Notes under the pieces: model-generated
What the model was told of the DNA's origin: nothing
The model's database searches: none
The model's input: the letters and a program-made list of their open reading frames with translations, nothing else
Assembly: GCA_030734395.1 (NCBI GenBank)
Contig: JAUZTG010000020.1
Span: 930,001-994,000, forward strand
Direction of reading: 5' to 3'
Origin: Sarocladium kiliense
Lineage: Eukaryota > Ascomycota > Sordariomycetes > Hypocreales > Sarocladiaceae
DNA: 64,000 bases
Made by a program: the position numbers and the translations under genes
Part shown: positions 45,655-57,244 of the stretch, piece after piece
How the letters are laid out: each line of letters starts with the position of its first letter
How positions within the stretch are numbered: position 1 is the stretch's first letter

Positions 45655-48600
45655 TCATGCCGCTCCTGCCATCAAACGCCGTTGAGCCTTCAAACACCTT
45701 CCAAAGTCCAGTTTCCTCCCCTCTCTCGGCATATGTTCTCCACTCGCAATGCACAGCACCCGCATTTTCGGGTCGTACTTCAGTCCTGTCAGAAGCTTCG
45801 GCGTGATCAGGAAGTACTGGCTTGTGTGCTCGCGGCAAGCAATCTCCACCATGCGCTCGTGCACCATGCGTTCATTGCGTGGGTCCATGCCTTGGTTGAT
45901 CTCGTCAACCACTCGGAAAGGTGACTGTGCCATCGACTGTAAGGCCATCAGGAAGAAGATGGTGGATACAGCGCGCTCGCCACCAGACTGTCGGTGTGCG
46001 TTGAGCTGCTGCAGAGCCTCGTTCTCTCTGTGTTTCCAGTTAGTTAGTATACATCCCAATATCTGAAGACATAAGACCAGGACCTACCGGAATTTGACCA
46101 TGATATCCAACGCCCAGAGATCAAAGTCAGGATCCTTGTGTACGCGAACCTCGCCCGCACAACTGATTTGCTCAAAGTTGTACGCAAAGGCATCGTTGAT
46201 ACGTCCAACCAGATCATCCAGCTTCGGTTCGAACTGCCCCATCAACTTGTCAACCTGAGCTGAGACAGACCCCAGCTTCTCCTGCAAGCCGTCCATCTTG
46301 CGTTTGAGCTTGGTGATCTCGGCAGCGCGACGCTCAAAGTCCTCAATGACATTGGGGTTCGCGGCATGAATCAGCTCGAGCTTGGCTGCCTCAGCGTCGA
46401 TTTCCATTTGAAGCTCCTGCGGGGTCTTGCCTTGCGCAAGCTTCTGGTAGACGATGCGCTTTTCCTCATCACTCTCCCCCATGAGGCGTTCGACAGACTT
46501 GCGGATTTCAATGGCCGATCTTTTGAGTTGCTCCGACTCCTCAGCGGCAACTGCAATGATCCCCTTCTCTTCCTCAAGCTTCCGCATAATGTCCGCGTTC
46601 CGGACCTTGAGGCCGTCAAGGTCGGAATTCGCCTCTTTCAACCAGATGGTGGCCTCAGTCACCTCGTCAAGTGCGGTTTTGAGAAGACCCAGTGCATCGA
46701 CGTGACTCAAGACTGCCTCAGCTTTACGAACCACAGCTTCATCATGCTCCATCTCCAGCTCGCGCATTCTCTTTCGAGCGTCTCTCATGGCTTGTTCGTG
46801 TGATGCCTTCGTCCGCTCCTCGTTCTCTGTAAAGCCGCAATCAGCATGAATCCTTGCTGCGAAATCTACTGCACTTACCGATCTTTGCGGGAAGTCCTTG
46901 CCATTTCTGAGCTTCTCTTTGTAGCGCATCCTTTTCAGATCTGAGGCGATCCTATGCAATTGTTAGCTCCAGACTTCGATCATCGTATGGGCGCCATCAC
47001 TTACGATCTCAGCCCCGATCTCCCTCTTCTGTTCAAGAATGGCCTCCACCTTTGCATTGGCTGCTTTATACCGATCCTTCAGCTCTGCAAACTCGTCTCT
47101 GAGCTCCAGTAATTTTCGCTCCAGCTCAGCCTTTTCTGAGGCATCTACGGGTTGCGTTGTCCAGAACTGGCCTTGCTGGATATTTTTCGTGACAGCGAGC
47201 ATGGCTTGAGGCCCAAGTTCTGCGCGACGTCGAATCATATACGACTGACGGCCCGCAGCCCACGAGTTGATCCTTCCATGAGACGTAATCCGCTCGTACT
47301 GCTCATCGTTGTGATCCCGCAACGCCACGCCGGACATGTGGAGCTTCTTCTCTCCGCAAAGCATGGCGAGGACTGGCTCTGGGCCCTCCACGAAGTCAAT
47401 CGCAAAGCCATCAAGGCCCAGGTCTCTTGCTGTAGCGGCGTCCACGGGAGGTCGGTACATTGACAAGGGGTTGGTACATGTGCGGATGGTGACTGACAAG
47501 CTCATCTGGCGGTAAAGCTGGTCGCTGAGCTTTAGATAGTCATTCCGCGTCTGGACGGTGAAACAGGTGAAGTCATCTCTTTGTAAGAGTGATTGCACTT
47601 GGTCGGAGTATCGCTCGTCTTTCATGGAGCAGCTGATCATGGGCGGTCCAAAGACCTGCTGCTCGAACTCATCCTGATGGCTCTGGATCCATTCCCATCC
47701 TGACGCCACTTCAGGAAGCTGCCGCTTCATTAAGTTCAACTGCTGGCCCTGCTGTGTATCGAAAGATTCGATGTCTGCCTGTAGTTTGTCGACTTCCCGC
47801 CTCTTCTCCACCCCCTGAGTTTTCAGTGAGGCAGCTTCATCTGTGTACTGTCGATGCTCTGACTCTAGATCCCGCTGCTTGTGCGTTTGCTCTCGCTGAC
47901 AAGCCTGTTAGTCAAGCCCACTCGTACTTATGATCTCACCATTCACTTACGATCTTGACGTTCCATTCAGCTCCACTGAACTCAGCGGGCCGATTCTTCA
48001 GATCAGCCTGGTAATTGGTAATCTTCTGCCTGGAAGCCCCAACATCCTTTCTTCGCTGGTCAAATGTTTTGTGTTCTGCTTCTTGCTTGTTGCTGTACTC
48101 TTTGATTTCGTCAGTTATTCTGCTGATGATCTCGGCTCGGGCCTTGACCTCTCGCTCGGCCTCTTTCACCGCCGTCTCCTTCGCTGAAATGGCTGCCTCG
48201 ATCTGTCGGGCGTACTCCTCCTTCTCGTTGACAGCCTCCAGTGCCGGTCCACTAGCCTCTTCAGCTTGCCGGAGACTGATCTGAGCTGCCTTCTTTCGTT
48301 CCTTGGCCTCATTATACTTGTCACGGGCGTCCTGATATTGCGCGAGAACGAGAGCGACCTTGTAATCCTCAACTTTCTCCACGATCTCATTGCGCTCGCG
48401 TAGCCTTTCGACCTCGGCTTGGAGGCCCTGTTGGCGACTCTCCAGATTTTGCAGCGTTTCTGCGTCGGTTGTCGATGCGGTTGACATTTCCTTCTTGTCC
48501 TTGTGGAGGTCTCGAAGCTCCTGCTGCCACCGAAGCATCTCCTCTGATGCCGCCGCTCTCAAAGTCTCGTGTAGAAGATCGACCGGACCACACGCTGCAA

Positions 48601-49249
48601 ATTCCACTACTCTGTCCTGCGGCAGGAACTGGCAGAGGTTGTCGACCTGAATTTTGAGCGACCGTATAACCTCTTGGATCTTTTTGATGCCTGTTTCCTT
48701 CCCGTTCAGCCACCATTTCTGACTGTTCTGATCTCTCCGAATCTGGACCTTGATCACAAAATTCATGCGATCTCTTGGTCTCTTCTTCAGCTCGATCTCA
48801 ATAGTAGCCTTGTCCTTGCCATGCTTGACGAACTCCTTGATAGCCGTCGCGCGACCCAGGATTTTCGGACTGTAGCCTAGACCCAGACAGATGGCACACA
48901 CCAAGGAGCTCTTGCCCGTACCGTTTGGTCCGATGACCATGTTCAGGTTTGGGCCTGGGAAGAACTCGGCCTTTTCGTAGGTGACGAAGTTCTCGACAGT
49001 GACGCGGACGATTGCGCCGGGCTGGAAGTCAGAGACGTCGCCATTAGTCGTGCCGTTGATTCTATTCGGTGCGTGAGCCCTACTGGGCCTTTCGTCTTGG
49101 TTATCTGATTCGGCATCGGAGCTGTCGACTCGGGGCCGTTTTGACGAGCCAGAGGCGGGTGACGAGTCTGTTTGATTGGCTGAGTCGCTCTCGGGATCAT
49201 CTTCTTCGAGCTCAGATCTTGAGCGCCGCCGGCCAGACGTTGGGGCCAT
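45655..49249 (-). CDS. SMC5: Smc5, structural maintenance of chromosomes protein 5
   Basis: Protein of 1,124 residues; exons 49249-47951, 47895-47005, 46951-46879, 46826-46088 and 46027-45655, with introns of 45-60 bases. It is the Smc5 arm of the Smc5/6 complex, which acts in recombination repair and replication-fork stability. An Arg/Ser/Asp-rich head (1-75) precedes the ATPase N-lobe: VENFVTYEKAEFFPGPNLN and Walker A GPNGTGKS (107-114). Coiled coil leads to a hinge in exon 2 (about 490-650, FGPPMISCSMKDERYSDQV). After the returning coil, the C-lobe has the ABC signature QSGGERAVST (about 1014-1023) and Walker B FRVVDEINQGMDP with D1042/E1043. The NQGMDPRNERMVH sequence and the SYFLITPKLL-like QYFLITPKLLTGL are Smc5-specific. 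The ATG at 49249 is the first of the expected N-terminus; the frame is open upstream but leads into the tRNA-bearing promoter. Confidence 0.95.
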
Positions 49250-49612
49250 GTCCGTCGACGTCAGAGCGATACTTTTGCACAGAAGCGTGAGGTGCCGGCT
49301 TCTGCACACAAGTACAAAGGCACAGGTTTGTCTGAGCAGGCGGATGTTGGAGGGGTGTGTTAGGGAGACGCGCTGCACAGACGCGTTGGCCTAAAGTGGT
49401 GGAAGTGGGTCGGCCTCACCTTTGACACTTGGATGTTCCTGGCGCTGCTTCTTTTAGCCCGAGCACCTCTTGAGCCAGATGACGCCTTTCAACCAACTAC
49501 ACTGTTCTGGCATATCGTTCGCAGTGTCAACGTAATTATATGCCGTCTACTGTCAACGTGAACAAGAAGCGAAATGACTGCAGCAATAAAACGGGGCAAA
49601 AGGAAAGGAAGC

Positions 49613-49619
49613 AAAAAAA
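49613..49619 (-). terminator. Pol III terminator of the tRNA gene
   Basis: Seven T residues on the minus strand, 8 bases past the tRNA 3' end. Confidence 0.8.
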
Positions 49620-49626
49620 GAAAGTC

Positions 49627-49708
49627 TGCGTAATCAGGGAATCGAACCCTGGGCTCCCCGACGCTGCGCTGGTGGCAACGGAGAATTTTACCACTAAACC
49701 AATTACGC
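49627..49708 (-). tRNA. tRNA-Gly(GCC) with an 11-base intron
   Basis: Minus-strand cloverleaf. Acceptor stem GCGTAAT pairs perfectly with ATTACGC, with discriminator A at 49627. The D arm contains GGTTTAGTGGTA (A box), and the T arm CAGGG-TTCGATT-CCCTG (B box). The anticodon stem CTCCG/CGGGG closes a loop TTGCCA-T once an 11-base intron (49672-49662, CCAGCGCAGCG) is removed from the canonical place, one base 3' of the anticodon. Anticodon GCC is at 49676-49674. CCA is not encoded, as expected in a eukaryote. Confidence 0.93.
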
Positions 49709-50193
49709 TTGTTGACTGTGACAGAAACCTTGTTATTTCATATTGTATATGTGTGACTTTTTCGTCCTTTCCTTCTTTTTCCCAATGTCCCTTGCGCAAG
49801 CGGTCTGCAGGGGATTGAAGCCTCAAGAGGCTTCCAAGGATCGTGTGGGGTAATATCAAGCTGCAGCCACCTGTTACGGCATTCGGTCTCGCCTAGGTGC
49901 AACCTTCATCTTATCTTTTCAAAAAATTTGCGCTGCCAGTTAGAGGCTGTAGGCGGTGGCTGTAGCCACGCTTTAGGTGCCCCTCACTACGTAAGGCTCG
50001 AGGCAGGACCCCTCGGTGGGGCTCACGCTCGTTCGGTCTGTCTGAGTCGCGCGCCAGAAATAAAATCTCCCAGTGCCTCAAAGTGCCGGTATCGGTTGTC
50101 TGATTGTTCAACTTTGGCCAGCTTGTCGAGCTTCCGATTGTCCACAGACACCCATCTTCTCTTTGGATATCAGGATAACATACATCTGGAAAA

Positions 50194-52826
50194 ATGAGCG
50201 AATTCTCCGAAGCGGCGCCGCCGCACGCGAGCTTCGACGTGAGTCGCAAGAAGTCTTTGTCTGGAATCTTAAGATCTTGTACTGACAGCACTTTTTGCCA
50301 TAGACTGTCCTTGTTCTGGACATGGGATCTCAAACCAGTCATGTTCGTTGGAACCTTTCATCCCTGTCTCTACGCGGACAATTAGACACTGACAGCACCA
50401 AAGCTCATTTTGCGGCGACTGAGGTCTCTCGGCGTGTACTCCGAGATGCTGCCCTGCACTCAGAAGATCAAGGAACTCGGATGGAAGCCTGTTGGAATCA
50501 TTCTGAGCGGTGGACCCTCAAGCGTGTATGCCTCGGATGCGCCGACCGTGGATCCTGAGGTGTTTGAGCTTGGAGTTCCCGTTCTGTAAGTTGTGAACCA
50601 CGCACCTCATAGAAAGCCAGCTGACATATAGAAGGGGCGTTTGTTTCGGCAACCAAGTGATCGGTAAGTTTGCTTCGTGACTAGGCTTCTGATGGTAATA
50701 TACTGACATCGTCCTCCCAGCACACCGTGTCAACCCAAGCAACGTCGCGGCCGGGAAGGTCCGTGAGTATGGAGAGACACCACTGACCATCCACAAGACT
50801 GGAAACCACGGCGATCGTCTATTTGACGGTCTGGGCGAGACCTTGAACGGTGAGTACATTGATACATTCTTCAAGTCGCCCTAGATGACCTGTATACTCA
50901 CTACGTTCGCCAGTCGTGATGAGTCACTTCGACAAGGTCGTCAGCCTGCCCGAGGGCTTTGAGATCATTGCCACGACTCAGAACAGCGAGTTTGCTGGCA
51001 TTGCCCACAAGTCGCAGCCCATCTTCGGTAGGTTAACTTGCAGTTTGGCTGGTCGAGCTTTGGGTTTTCTGACAAAATTCGGGCGATAGGCATCCAGTTC
51101 CACCCCGAGATCTCCCACACCGAGAGGGGAACAGACATTCTTGCCAACTTCGCTATCAAGGTCTGCGGTGCGAAGGCAGACTGGCAGATGGACAACTTCA
51201 CAGAGAAGGAGATCATTCGGATCCGCAACCTGGTTGGAGACAAGGCACAAGTTGTATGTTCACTCTTTGGATCCGCAGGCGAAGGTCAACTTGCTAACAG
51301 ATTGGTAGATTGGAGCTGTGTCCGGCGGCGTTGATAGCACTGTGGCGGCCAAACTCATGAAGGAAGCCATTGGAGACAGGTTCCACGCAATCCTTGTCGA
51401 CACTGGTTAGTTAATATGCCCATCTTTGCTCCTTGATCATATGCTAAGTATTTACGATAGGCCTGATGCGCCTGAACGAGTGTGAGCAAGTCAAAGAGAC
51501 CTTGGACAAGCACCTTGGTATCAACCTTACTGTCGTTGATGGATCCGAGCTCTTCTTCAGCCGTCTCGCCGGTCTTACCGAGCCTGAGGCCAAGAGGAAG
51601 GTCATTGGCGGAACTTGTGAGTCAACCCCGGAGGACTCGGCCAGGCCATCTTATTAACTTGCGCAGTCATCGACCTCTTCGAGATTGAGGCACTTCGGTA
51701 GGAGCTCGTTTAACAACTGAACGCACGTACCTCTCTAACTCTGGACTCAAGTATCGAGAAGGAAGCAGAGAACACAGACCGTGCTGGTCCGGTTGAGTGG
51801 TTCCTCCAGGGAACCTTGTATGGTGAGTTACCTATTGGTTGCTTGCACCACGCAATGAAGTTGCTGACATCACTTAGCCGATATTGTGGAGAGTTTGAGC
51901 TTCAAAGGAGGCGCAAGCTCTACTATCAAGTGTGAGTACTCAGCGTCTATTCACCTGATGATGTCTGACAGTCTATACAGCGCACCACAATGCCGGAGGT
52001 CTCCCTGCCCGTATGCAGAATGGCGTATGTTGTTCCACACCCCCATCAGCTATGAACAGGACTGACGCGGATAACAGGAGGCCCAGCTCAAGCTGCTCGA
52101 GCCGCTGCGGGAGCTGTAAGTGACTCGACACCAGCCGATCCTAGAGTGATAGGGCCCATGTGTCCTATCAATGCTAATACGATGGGTTGATTAGGTTCAA
52201 GGATGAAGTCAGGGCCTTTGGCCGTCAGCTGAACATTCACGAGGAGCTCATCGGCAGGCACCCATTCCCTGGCCCCGGCTTGGGTATCAGGATTCTGGGC
52301 GAAGTTACCCGAGAGCGTGTCAACATTGTGCGCCAGGCCGACCACATCTTCATCTCCATGATTCGCGAAGCTGGCATCTACGACGAGGTTCGAAGCAATG
52401 AGCCCCTTGGACGATGGATGTAGTTGGCTGACATAAACGTGCAGGTTACCCAAGCCTACGCCGCACTTGATACGAACAGAGGTAAGCATATCTTCAGGAC
52501 ATCGCACACACATACTGCATCAGCCTCTAACTCGTAATTACTTCAGCTGTTGGTGTTCAAGGAGACGCCAGGGTCTACGGCTACATCTGCGTCTTGCGCG
52601 CCGTGACCAGCCTTGACATGATGAGTGCTGAGCCCTACGAGTTCAAGTGGAGCCTCCTCAAGGCTATCAGCAGGCGCATCGTCAACGAGGTGGACGGCAT
52701 TGCGAGGGTTGTTTACGATACTACCGCCAAGCCTCCAGGTGAGTCTCCTTGTCCCTGATACCTAGGATCCAACAACACGGCCCCAGGCGCTAATTGACTT
52801 CCTAAGGCACGATCGAGCTGGAATAA
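50194..52826 (+). CDS. GUA1: GMP synthase (glutamine-hydrolysing), 18 exons
   Basis: Converts XMP to GMP using glutamine and ATP. The model has 544 residues in 18 exons: 50194-50238, 50304-50342, 50404-50585, 50635-50663, 50721-50849, 50914-51027, 51090-51253, 51309-51405, 51461-51616, 51667-51697, 51752-51822, 51878-51931, 51981-52024, 52078-52115, 52195-52387, 52445-52481, 52547-52738, 52807-52826. Every phase closes. The class I amidotransferase triad is present: Cys92 in GVCFGNQ (usually GICYGxQ), His184 and Glu186 in QFHPE. The synthetase ATP pyrophosphatase loop SGGVDST is at 239-245; HPFPGPGLG and the ending RVVYDTTAKPPGTIELE (usually ..TIEWE) are intact. The intron load is far above what I expect for fungal GUA1, and several motif-flanking residues differ from the ascomycete norm (for example AALDTNRAVGVQGD). 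It may be a divergent or second copy. Two donors are weak (GTTCGT after exon 2, GTTCGA after exon 15). Confidence 0.9.
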
Positions 52827-53872
52827 GGAGTATCTCAGGGTTGGAAAAGCTAACTGCAACCCCCTTTTGCACCTTGATGTGGCCAAGTTGGAATAGGACG
52901 AATAGACGAGAAATGCAAAATAGAATGGCTCTCAAAAGGACACATACAAGACAAGCAACCCAGTCAACAAATGGTGCATGCCATATCCTCCATCGGCACC
53001 GTGCTTTTGAGTGCGTTTGAGAATTACTCTGCAATCATGTTGTTTCTCCCCTTTCAACAGCTCACAGTGGCTTTCATGCAACTACAGGCAGAATCAACTG
53101 GGATAATGTCTCTGTCAGTCTCATCTACCCGAACTTGCAGATTGAGACTGCTTACGATAGCGTTGATACGTAGCTTGGGCAACGCTCACTGCAGGAACTG
53201 TGCCCCCTAGGAAGAATGTCTTGATGGCGCGAGGTTGCCAAGTTTCCACAAGGATGCACGGCTCTCCTATCGGTCCAGTATCATTTGCTACTTTAGGTCG
53301 GCGCGATGACGTCTCAAGTAGACAGGTATTCATCATGATGTCTTCTGCATGCTTCGGACATTATTACATGCCGGGATCCCGGTGGAAACCCAACGAGAAG
53401 TCCAGCAACGGTCGCAATCTGGCATCGTAATGCGCACGACTCAAGCAGCATAGTGGCCACGCAATGTGTCTCCGCTGCACGGATAATCAGGATGGCGTCA
53501 AGTCTGCCTCCGACTGGCCGAAATCCACGGATCCTAGTGATCTTGTCTTCGGGCAGTCTAACTGCAGTTTCACTAGTGCTGCAAGGCTTTATTCAGGATG
53601 GAGGTAGGCTTCCAGGGGTACATCGGCTTCAATTGGGGCCCCAGTCTTGGTTCAGAAGCCCGGTGCAACATCTGCCGATGGAAAGACGCAAATACGGGGT
53701 CAGAGTTGATAAGTCAGCGGAGGTTTGGATATCATGCCCAACCGGCAGTGGGGCTATTTGTACTCTTATAAGCCGGGCATTCTTTTGTCTTTAAGACAGA
53801 AGAGAACAAGAACAATCATAGCATACCTTGCCAGTTCTCGACATTAAACAATCCCAGGTCATAGAGATCATC
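52827..53872. other. Promoter region of the FMO-fusion gene
   Basis: 1,046 bases with no gene seen; TATA element at 53767-53772. Confidence 0.5.
53767..53772 (+). promoter_or_regulatory. TATA-like box of the FMO-fusion gene
   Basis: TATAAG 106 bases upstream of the start codon at 53873, in CTCTTATAAGCCGGG. Position and sequence fit a TATA box. Confidence 0.5.
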
Positions 53873-56498
53873 ATGGGTTTCAAAGTCGTCATCGTGGGCG
53901 GGAGTGTGGCCGGTCTCTCGCTGGCTAACATGTTGGAGCGGTTTGACATCGACTATGTTCTTCTCGAAGCGTATCCAGCCCTTGCGCCGCAAGTCGGTGC
54001 CAGCATTGGCCTCTTGCCCAATGGACTCCGTATTCTAGACCAGATCGGCTGCTACGAACCTACACTAGAGATGGTAGCTGAATGCCGTTACCTCCTAGCA
54101 GATCTTCGAGGGTCCGGTGGTGTGTTAGCTGGGGAGAGACCGACCGTGAGCTCCTCGCGCCATCTGGAACAAAGGCAAGTACACCGTACTTTTTGATATG
54201 TTGAGCTTGTCAACAGCCGTTCTTTTGACTTAGCGCTAATGGTTTGAAAGACTTGGGTATCCCTCCTTCTTCATCGATCGGCAGATGCTCCTACAAGTTC
54301 TCCACAGCAACATCCAGCACAAGGATCGGCTTCTAACCAAACAACGGGTGACACGGGTCGAGACGAACGACGACGGAGTCAAAGTCTATACTCAAGACGG
54401 CTCTGAGTTCACCGGCGACATCGTGGTCGGGGCCGATGGCATTCATAGCACGGTCAGAAACGAGATGTGGCGGAATGGAGGGGACAAATGCCCTGGATAC
54501 TTCCCAGACGACGAGGATTCACGTCCGTTCTCTCTACAAGCATGTCTTTGCCTGATGAATACTGACAGCTGCAACAGGTATTCCAGTCTCAACCAGATGC
54601 ATCTTTGGTATTTCTCGACGCCCAACCACTCTTGATGCAGGGCAACACATGGTTCACTATAAAGGCTGGTCCTACCTGGTCATAACAGCCCCTGGCAATC
54701 GCACGTACTGGTTCTTGTTCGACAGTCTTCCCAAGACTCTATACGGCAGAGACATCCCAAAGTATTCCAAGGAAGACGAGGCTGAGCTGGTGAAGAAGCA
54801 TTTCAACGACCACATCACTGAGACTGCGACCTTTGGCCACATCTATGAAGACCGCATCATGTCTACACTTGTCCCTCTTGAGGAATATGTCTTTGAGCGC
54901 TGGCACTTTGAACGAATCATTACCATCGGTGACGCGGCTCACAAGGTATGTGACTGACCTCACTTCCTCTCCCTCTCTTCGAAAAGCGGCTACTCATAAC
55001 CAAGGTTAGATCGATCCGATATCCGGCCAGGGTGGCAACGGTGCCATTGAGTCGGCAGCTTTGCTCACCAACGCACTTGTACACCGGCTCAAAAGAGAGC
55101 ATGCTGGTCTCTCTCAGAAAGACGCCACGGAGGCACTGGCCGAGGTCCATGACCGCCGCTATCAGCGCGCGTGTAGTCTTGTTTCCCAAGCGCACAGCCT
55201 CCAAAGTTTTCTGACCCAGCGACACCAACTCGCGGGCTTCATCGCCGAGCATTTTATACCACTATTGGGACCCAACGCATTTCTCGACGTTGCTGTTCCT
55301 ATCTGTGGTGCCGGCACAAAACTGCAGGGACTTCCTGTTCCAAAGAGGGCCCGTTTTGTCCCTTTCGAGGATGAACTACCTGCAAGACCGATCAAGAACT
55401 CATTGGCTTTGCAGATTCCGAAAGCTGTTGCATCCGGACTTCTGTCATTGGCGCTGTATGCTGCAGTCAAGAAGAACAATCTGCCGGTGTCTGTGGATGC
55501 TTTCGTGAGCCGTGTTTTGCGTCTAGGCGGCCCTCTTCTAGCTGGTCAAAGAGCTGGGTACGGTGGCTGCATCCAGGTGTTTGGAAATCTGGTACCTGCT
55601 CTGGTAGCATGGCTCATCGAGAGCCATCGTTGTGGAAATAGGGTATCTGTCTTGTCTTGGTGAGTCACGCCTTCTTGTTTTAACATCAGCAGTTCGCGAA
55701 TCTAATGCCCCTATTTGCAGGCGTACTAGCTATGCACTCGCGTACAGCTTGCTCGGCATTGACTCAATTCTTCCCCTCCTCTCTCTTTCATCCATTTGGA
55801 ATTCTACTAGAACTATTCCCGGACGGCACGTTCCCCCGAAGTTCGCCAAGTCAGCCCTGCCAGCGGTGGCTGTGGGCTATATCCTCCCTGCCATCAGCAT
55901 GCTGTTGCCCTTCAAAGATGCCAGCTCCAGACAGCTCTTTCATGCGCTTGTGAAGACTACACCCATAAGCTGCGCTCTTCTCAGTCAAAATCTGGCCGAT
56001 GTTGTGAATTGGGTCCACGGTCTAGTCTGTTCCCTGAAGGGAACAGAGACGGCGAGGCCGGCAGGTGAAGAAACCCTCGCGAACATATTCGACGACGAAG
56101 ACGTCGCTTTGTACGAGCAACAAGATATTGGCCCTCTCAAATTCGTGTACGCATCTTCCCTTGTCACCGCTGCGGCCTCTTCCCTCGCAGCCATTGCCTA
56201 CATAAAGCTGGCGCCAGGGAGCGATGGGGCACAGTTCGGCAGCCAGGTCTTCGCTGGCCTGCTACCTCTTGGGCCACGAGAGCTGATGTATTCGAACGCC
56301 ATTTACACATTGGCATCTCTGACATCCTCGCTATATACCGTATGGGATCTGCGGGCACGAGGGTTTGTCAAAAACACAAAGGCGGTGGCCGCTGGGCTGG
56401 CCTCAGTTTGTGCCACGTTCTTCTTCGGACCTGCCGTTTCATTCTCCGCCATTTGCTACTGGCGTGAAGCCACTATGGCAGGGTTGAGTAAGGCATAG
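53873..56498 (+). CDS. PaxM-like FAD-dependent monooxygenase fused to a C-terminal membrane domain
   Basis: Model of 789 residues; exons 53873-54174, 54251-54522, 54578-54945, 55010-55659, 55721-56498. The first intron is GC-AG (donor AAAG/GCAAGT), needed to read EQRLGYPSFFIDRQMLL. The second (GTCCGT...CAACAG) gives DEDSRIPVSTRCIFGIS. The N-terminal 450 residues form a group A flavin monooxygenase: VVIVGGSVAGL (5-15) for the FAD ADP moiety, APQVGASIGLLPNGLRILD, the DG motif GDIVVGADGIHS, and the GD motif IGDAAHK (308-314) before GQGGNGAIE. Relatives epoxidise prenyl chains in fungal meroterpenoid and indole-diterpene pathways. The remaining 300-odd residues carry about six hydrophobic helices (YALAYSLLGIDSILPLL, VAVGYILPAISMLL, FVYASSLVTAAASSLAAIAY and others) and are not part of the usual enzyme of about 470 residues. 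Function of the tail is unknown; a linked cyclase-like or anchoring role is speculation. Confidence 0.82.
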
Positions 56499-57244
56499 GC
56501 TCGGTGAGGCGATGATCTTTTCGCCCTGGGTATTTGACACAGTTCAGAACGAAATCCGCATTCCGGAGTCGCCCTGGGATACTGCAATGGGTCTTGATCT
56601 TCCGATCTATGGCTATACTTAGCACGAGAGGCTAAAAGCTCCATTAAGGTCCGCGAGTAGAGGTGATCAGTAGTGCCTTGTTGAAAAGATTTGTATTCAC
56701 AAGCCAGTACTCGAAAGAGACCCAACATAGGGGCGTTGACGGATGGGCTCTGGGACAAGACCTCGAGAAAGGAGGGACAACGCTATGGGCCAGCTCTCAC
56801 GAGAAGGCTTATAGTACCTTCGTAGATAGTCAATTGTATCCAAAAGGACATTTCTTGCAGGGCTGAAAACCTCTCGGTGACTTTTCGGAGGGAAAAATGT
56901 CCGGCATCATCAGCACGCAGAACTATAAGCCACTCAGCATCGTCAGTCGCCCGGGTTTGCACCGAAATAGGCAAAATTTGAGGACAGACATACGCATAAT
57001 CCTTGTCTAGCCCAGTTCAGCTGTATCAATCACGATGTGTTGTTTGATAGCCATCCCACTGTCTTGGCCGCAATCACACCTGCGACCTTGCTACGCTTGC
57101 GAAGTCTATATAAGGTGAAAGTCAACCCTCTCTCAGGCTCTTGTATGCTTCTTTAATCTTGCTTCATCACTCCTGAATAATGCACCGCGTAACTCAGGCC
57201 TTCAAACAGCTTATCTACCATACCATACGCCAGGGCTTCCCGAG
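56499..57244. other. Promoter region of the MDR reductase
   Basis: 746 bases, no gene seen; TATA box at 57107-57114. Confidence 0.55.
57107..57114 (+). promoter_or_regulatory. TATA box of the MDR reductase gene
   Basis: TATATAAG 131 bases upstream of the start codon, with a CT-rich start region after it (CTCTCAGGCTCTTG). Confidence 0.6.

Larger units (their letters stand above)
49250..50193. other. Divergent region between Smc5 and GMP synthase, holding a tRNA
   Basis: 944 bases. Contains the tRNA-Gly gene (49627-49708) and its terminator; the rest is promoter for the two flanking protein genes. Confidence 0.6.

Noticed and set aside
50586..50631. Acceptor ATATAG for GMP synthase intron 3
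   Set aside because: It would insert an Arg into PVLGVCFG; the GAAG acceptor 3 bases on gives the family sequence.
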